DNA from: Alistipes sp.
GTDB lineage: Bacteria; Bacteroidota; Bacteroidia; Bacteroidales; Rikenellaceae
NCBI GenBank assembly: GCA_017391185.1
Contig: JAFOZN010000205.1
Span: 1 to 6,473, forward strand
Direction of reading: 5' to 3'
DNA length: 6,473 bases
How positions within the stretch are numbered: position 1 is the first letter of the stretch; each line of letters begins with the position of its first letter. The notes under the pieces were generated by a model, which did no database searches, was not told the DNA's origin, and worked only from the letters and a program-made list of their open reading frames with translations. A program made the position numbers and the translations under genes. Of the stretch, positions 6,415-6,473 are shown in pieces.

Positions 6415-6438
6415 CTTTATTATTAGATTCTAATCTTT

Positions 6439-6473
6439 TTATTCGTGGATATATCCATCATCCTTGATGTTCC
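6439..6473 (-). CDS. C-terminal end of an unidentified minus-strand gene (partial)
   Basis: A frame open at the right edge encodes NIKDDGYIHE and stops with TAA at 6439-6441, 25 nt before the start of the terminator hairpin. A terminator in this orientation requires an upstream gene, which supports a coding end here. Ten residues are too few to name a family. An alternative frame (ending NKKIRI, stop at 6423-6425) also stays open to the edge, so the exact frame is uncertain. Confidence 0.45.
   Translation of the reverse strand, partial: NIKDDGYIHE

Overview
The window looks like accessory, carbohydrate-degrading chromosome from a Bacteroidota member, most likely order Bacteroidales. The evidence is TAnnTTTG-type promoter elements, AT-rich leaders with no clear Shine-Dalgarno sequence, exported proteins with signal peptides ending in front of a Gln, a lipoprotein GH43 enzyme, and protein families typical of gut Bacteroidales. 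I cannot fix the genus from the sequence.

Layout, left to right. (1) Positions 1-1191, minus strand: a GH43-family glycosidase lipoprotein, cut by the left edge (397 residues visible). (2) Positions 1192-1409: a 218-bp divergent promoter region. (3) Positions 1410-4873, plus strand: three closely spaced genes (gaps of 24 and 26 nt) that look like one operon. They encode a secreted GH71/GH99-like TIM-barrel protein with a C-terminal CBM9-like domain, the PLP homeostasis protein YggS, and an exported calcineurin-like metallophosphoesterase. (4) Positions 4896-4934: a perfect 15-bp hairpin between convergent genes, probably a bidirectional terminator. (5) Positions 4937-6313, minus strand: a secreted alpha/beta-hydrolase-fold protein of the PhoPQ-activated pathogenicity-related (PqaA) family. 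(6) Positions 6364-6414: a strong terminator for a minus-strand gene whose last codons lie at the right edge.

The genes fit a small set of envelope or secreted glycan-processing functions: a GH43 exo-glycosidase, a second secreted glycosidase-like enzyme with its own putative sugar-binding module, and a secreted hydrolase of unknown substrate. YggS is a cytosolic housekeeping protein that seems to share the transcript. No SusC/SusD pair, sigma/anti-sigma pair or hybrid two-component regulator is visible, so assignment to a polysaccharide utilization locus is inference. I found no tRNA, rRNA, CRISPR array, insertion sequence or phage feature. The least understood element is the 593-residue GH71/GH99-like protein, which has the barrel-type NEW motif but not the second acidic residue expected of canonical GH99 enzymes.
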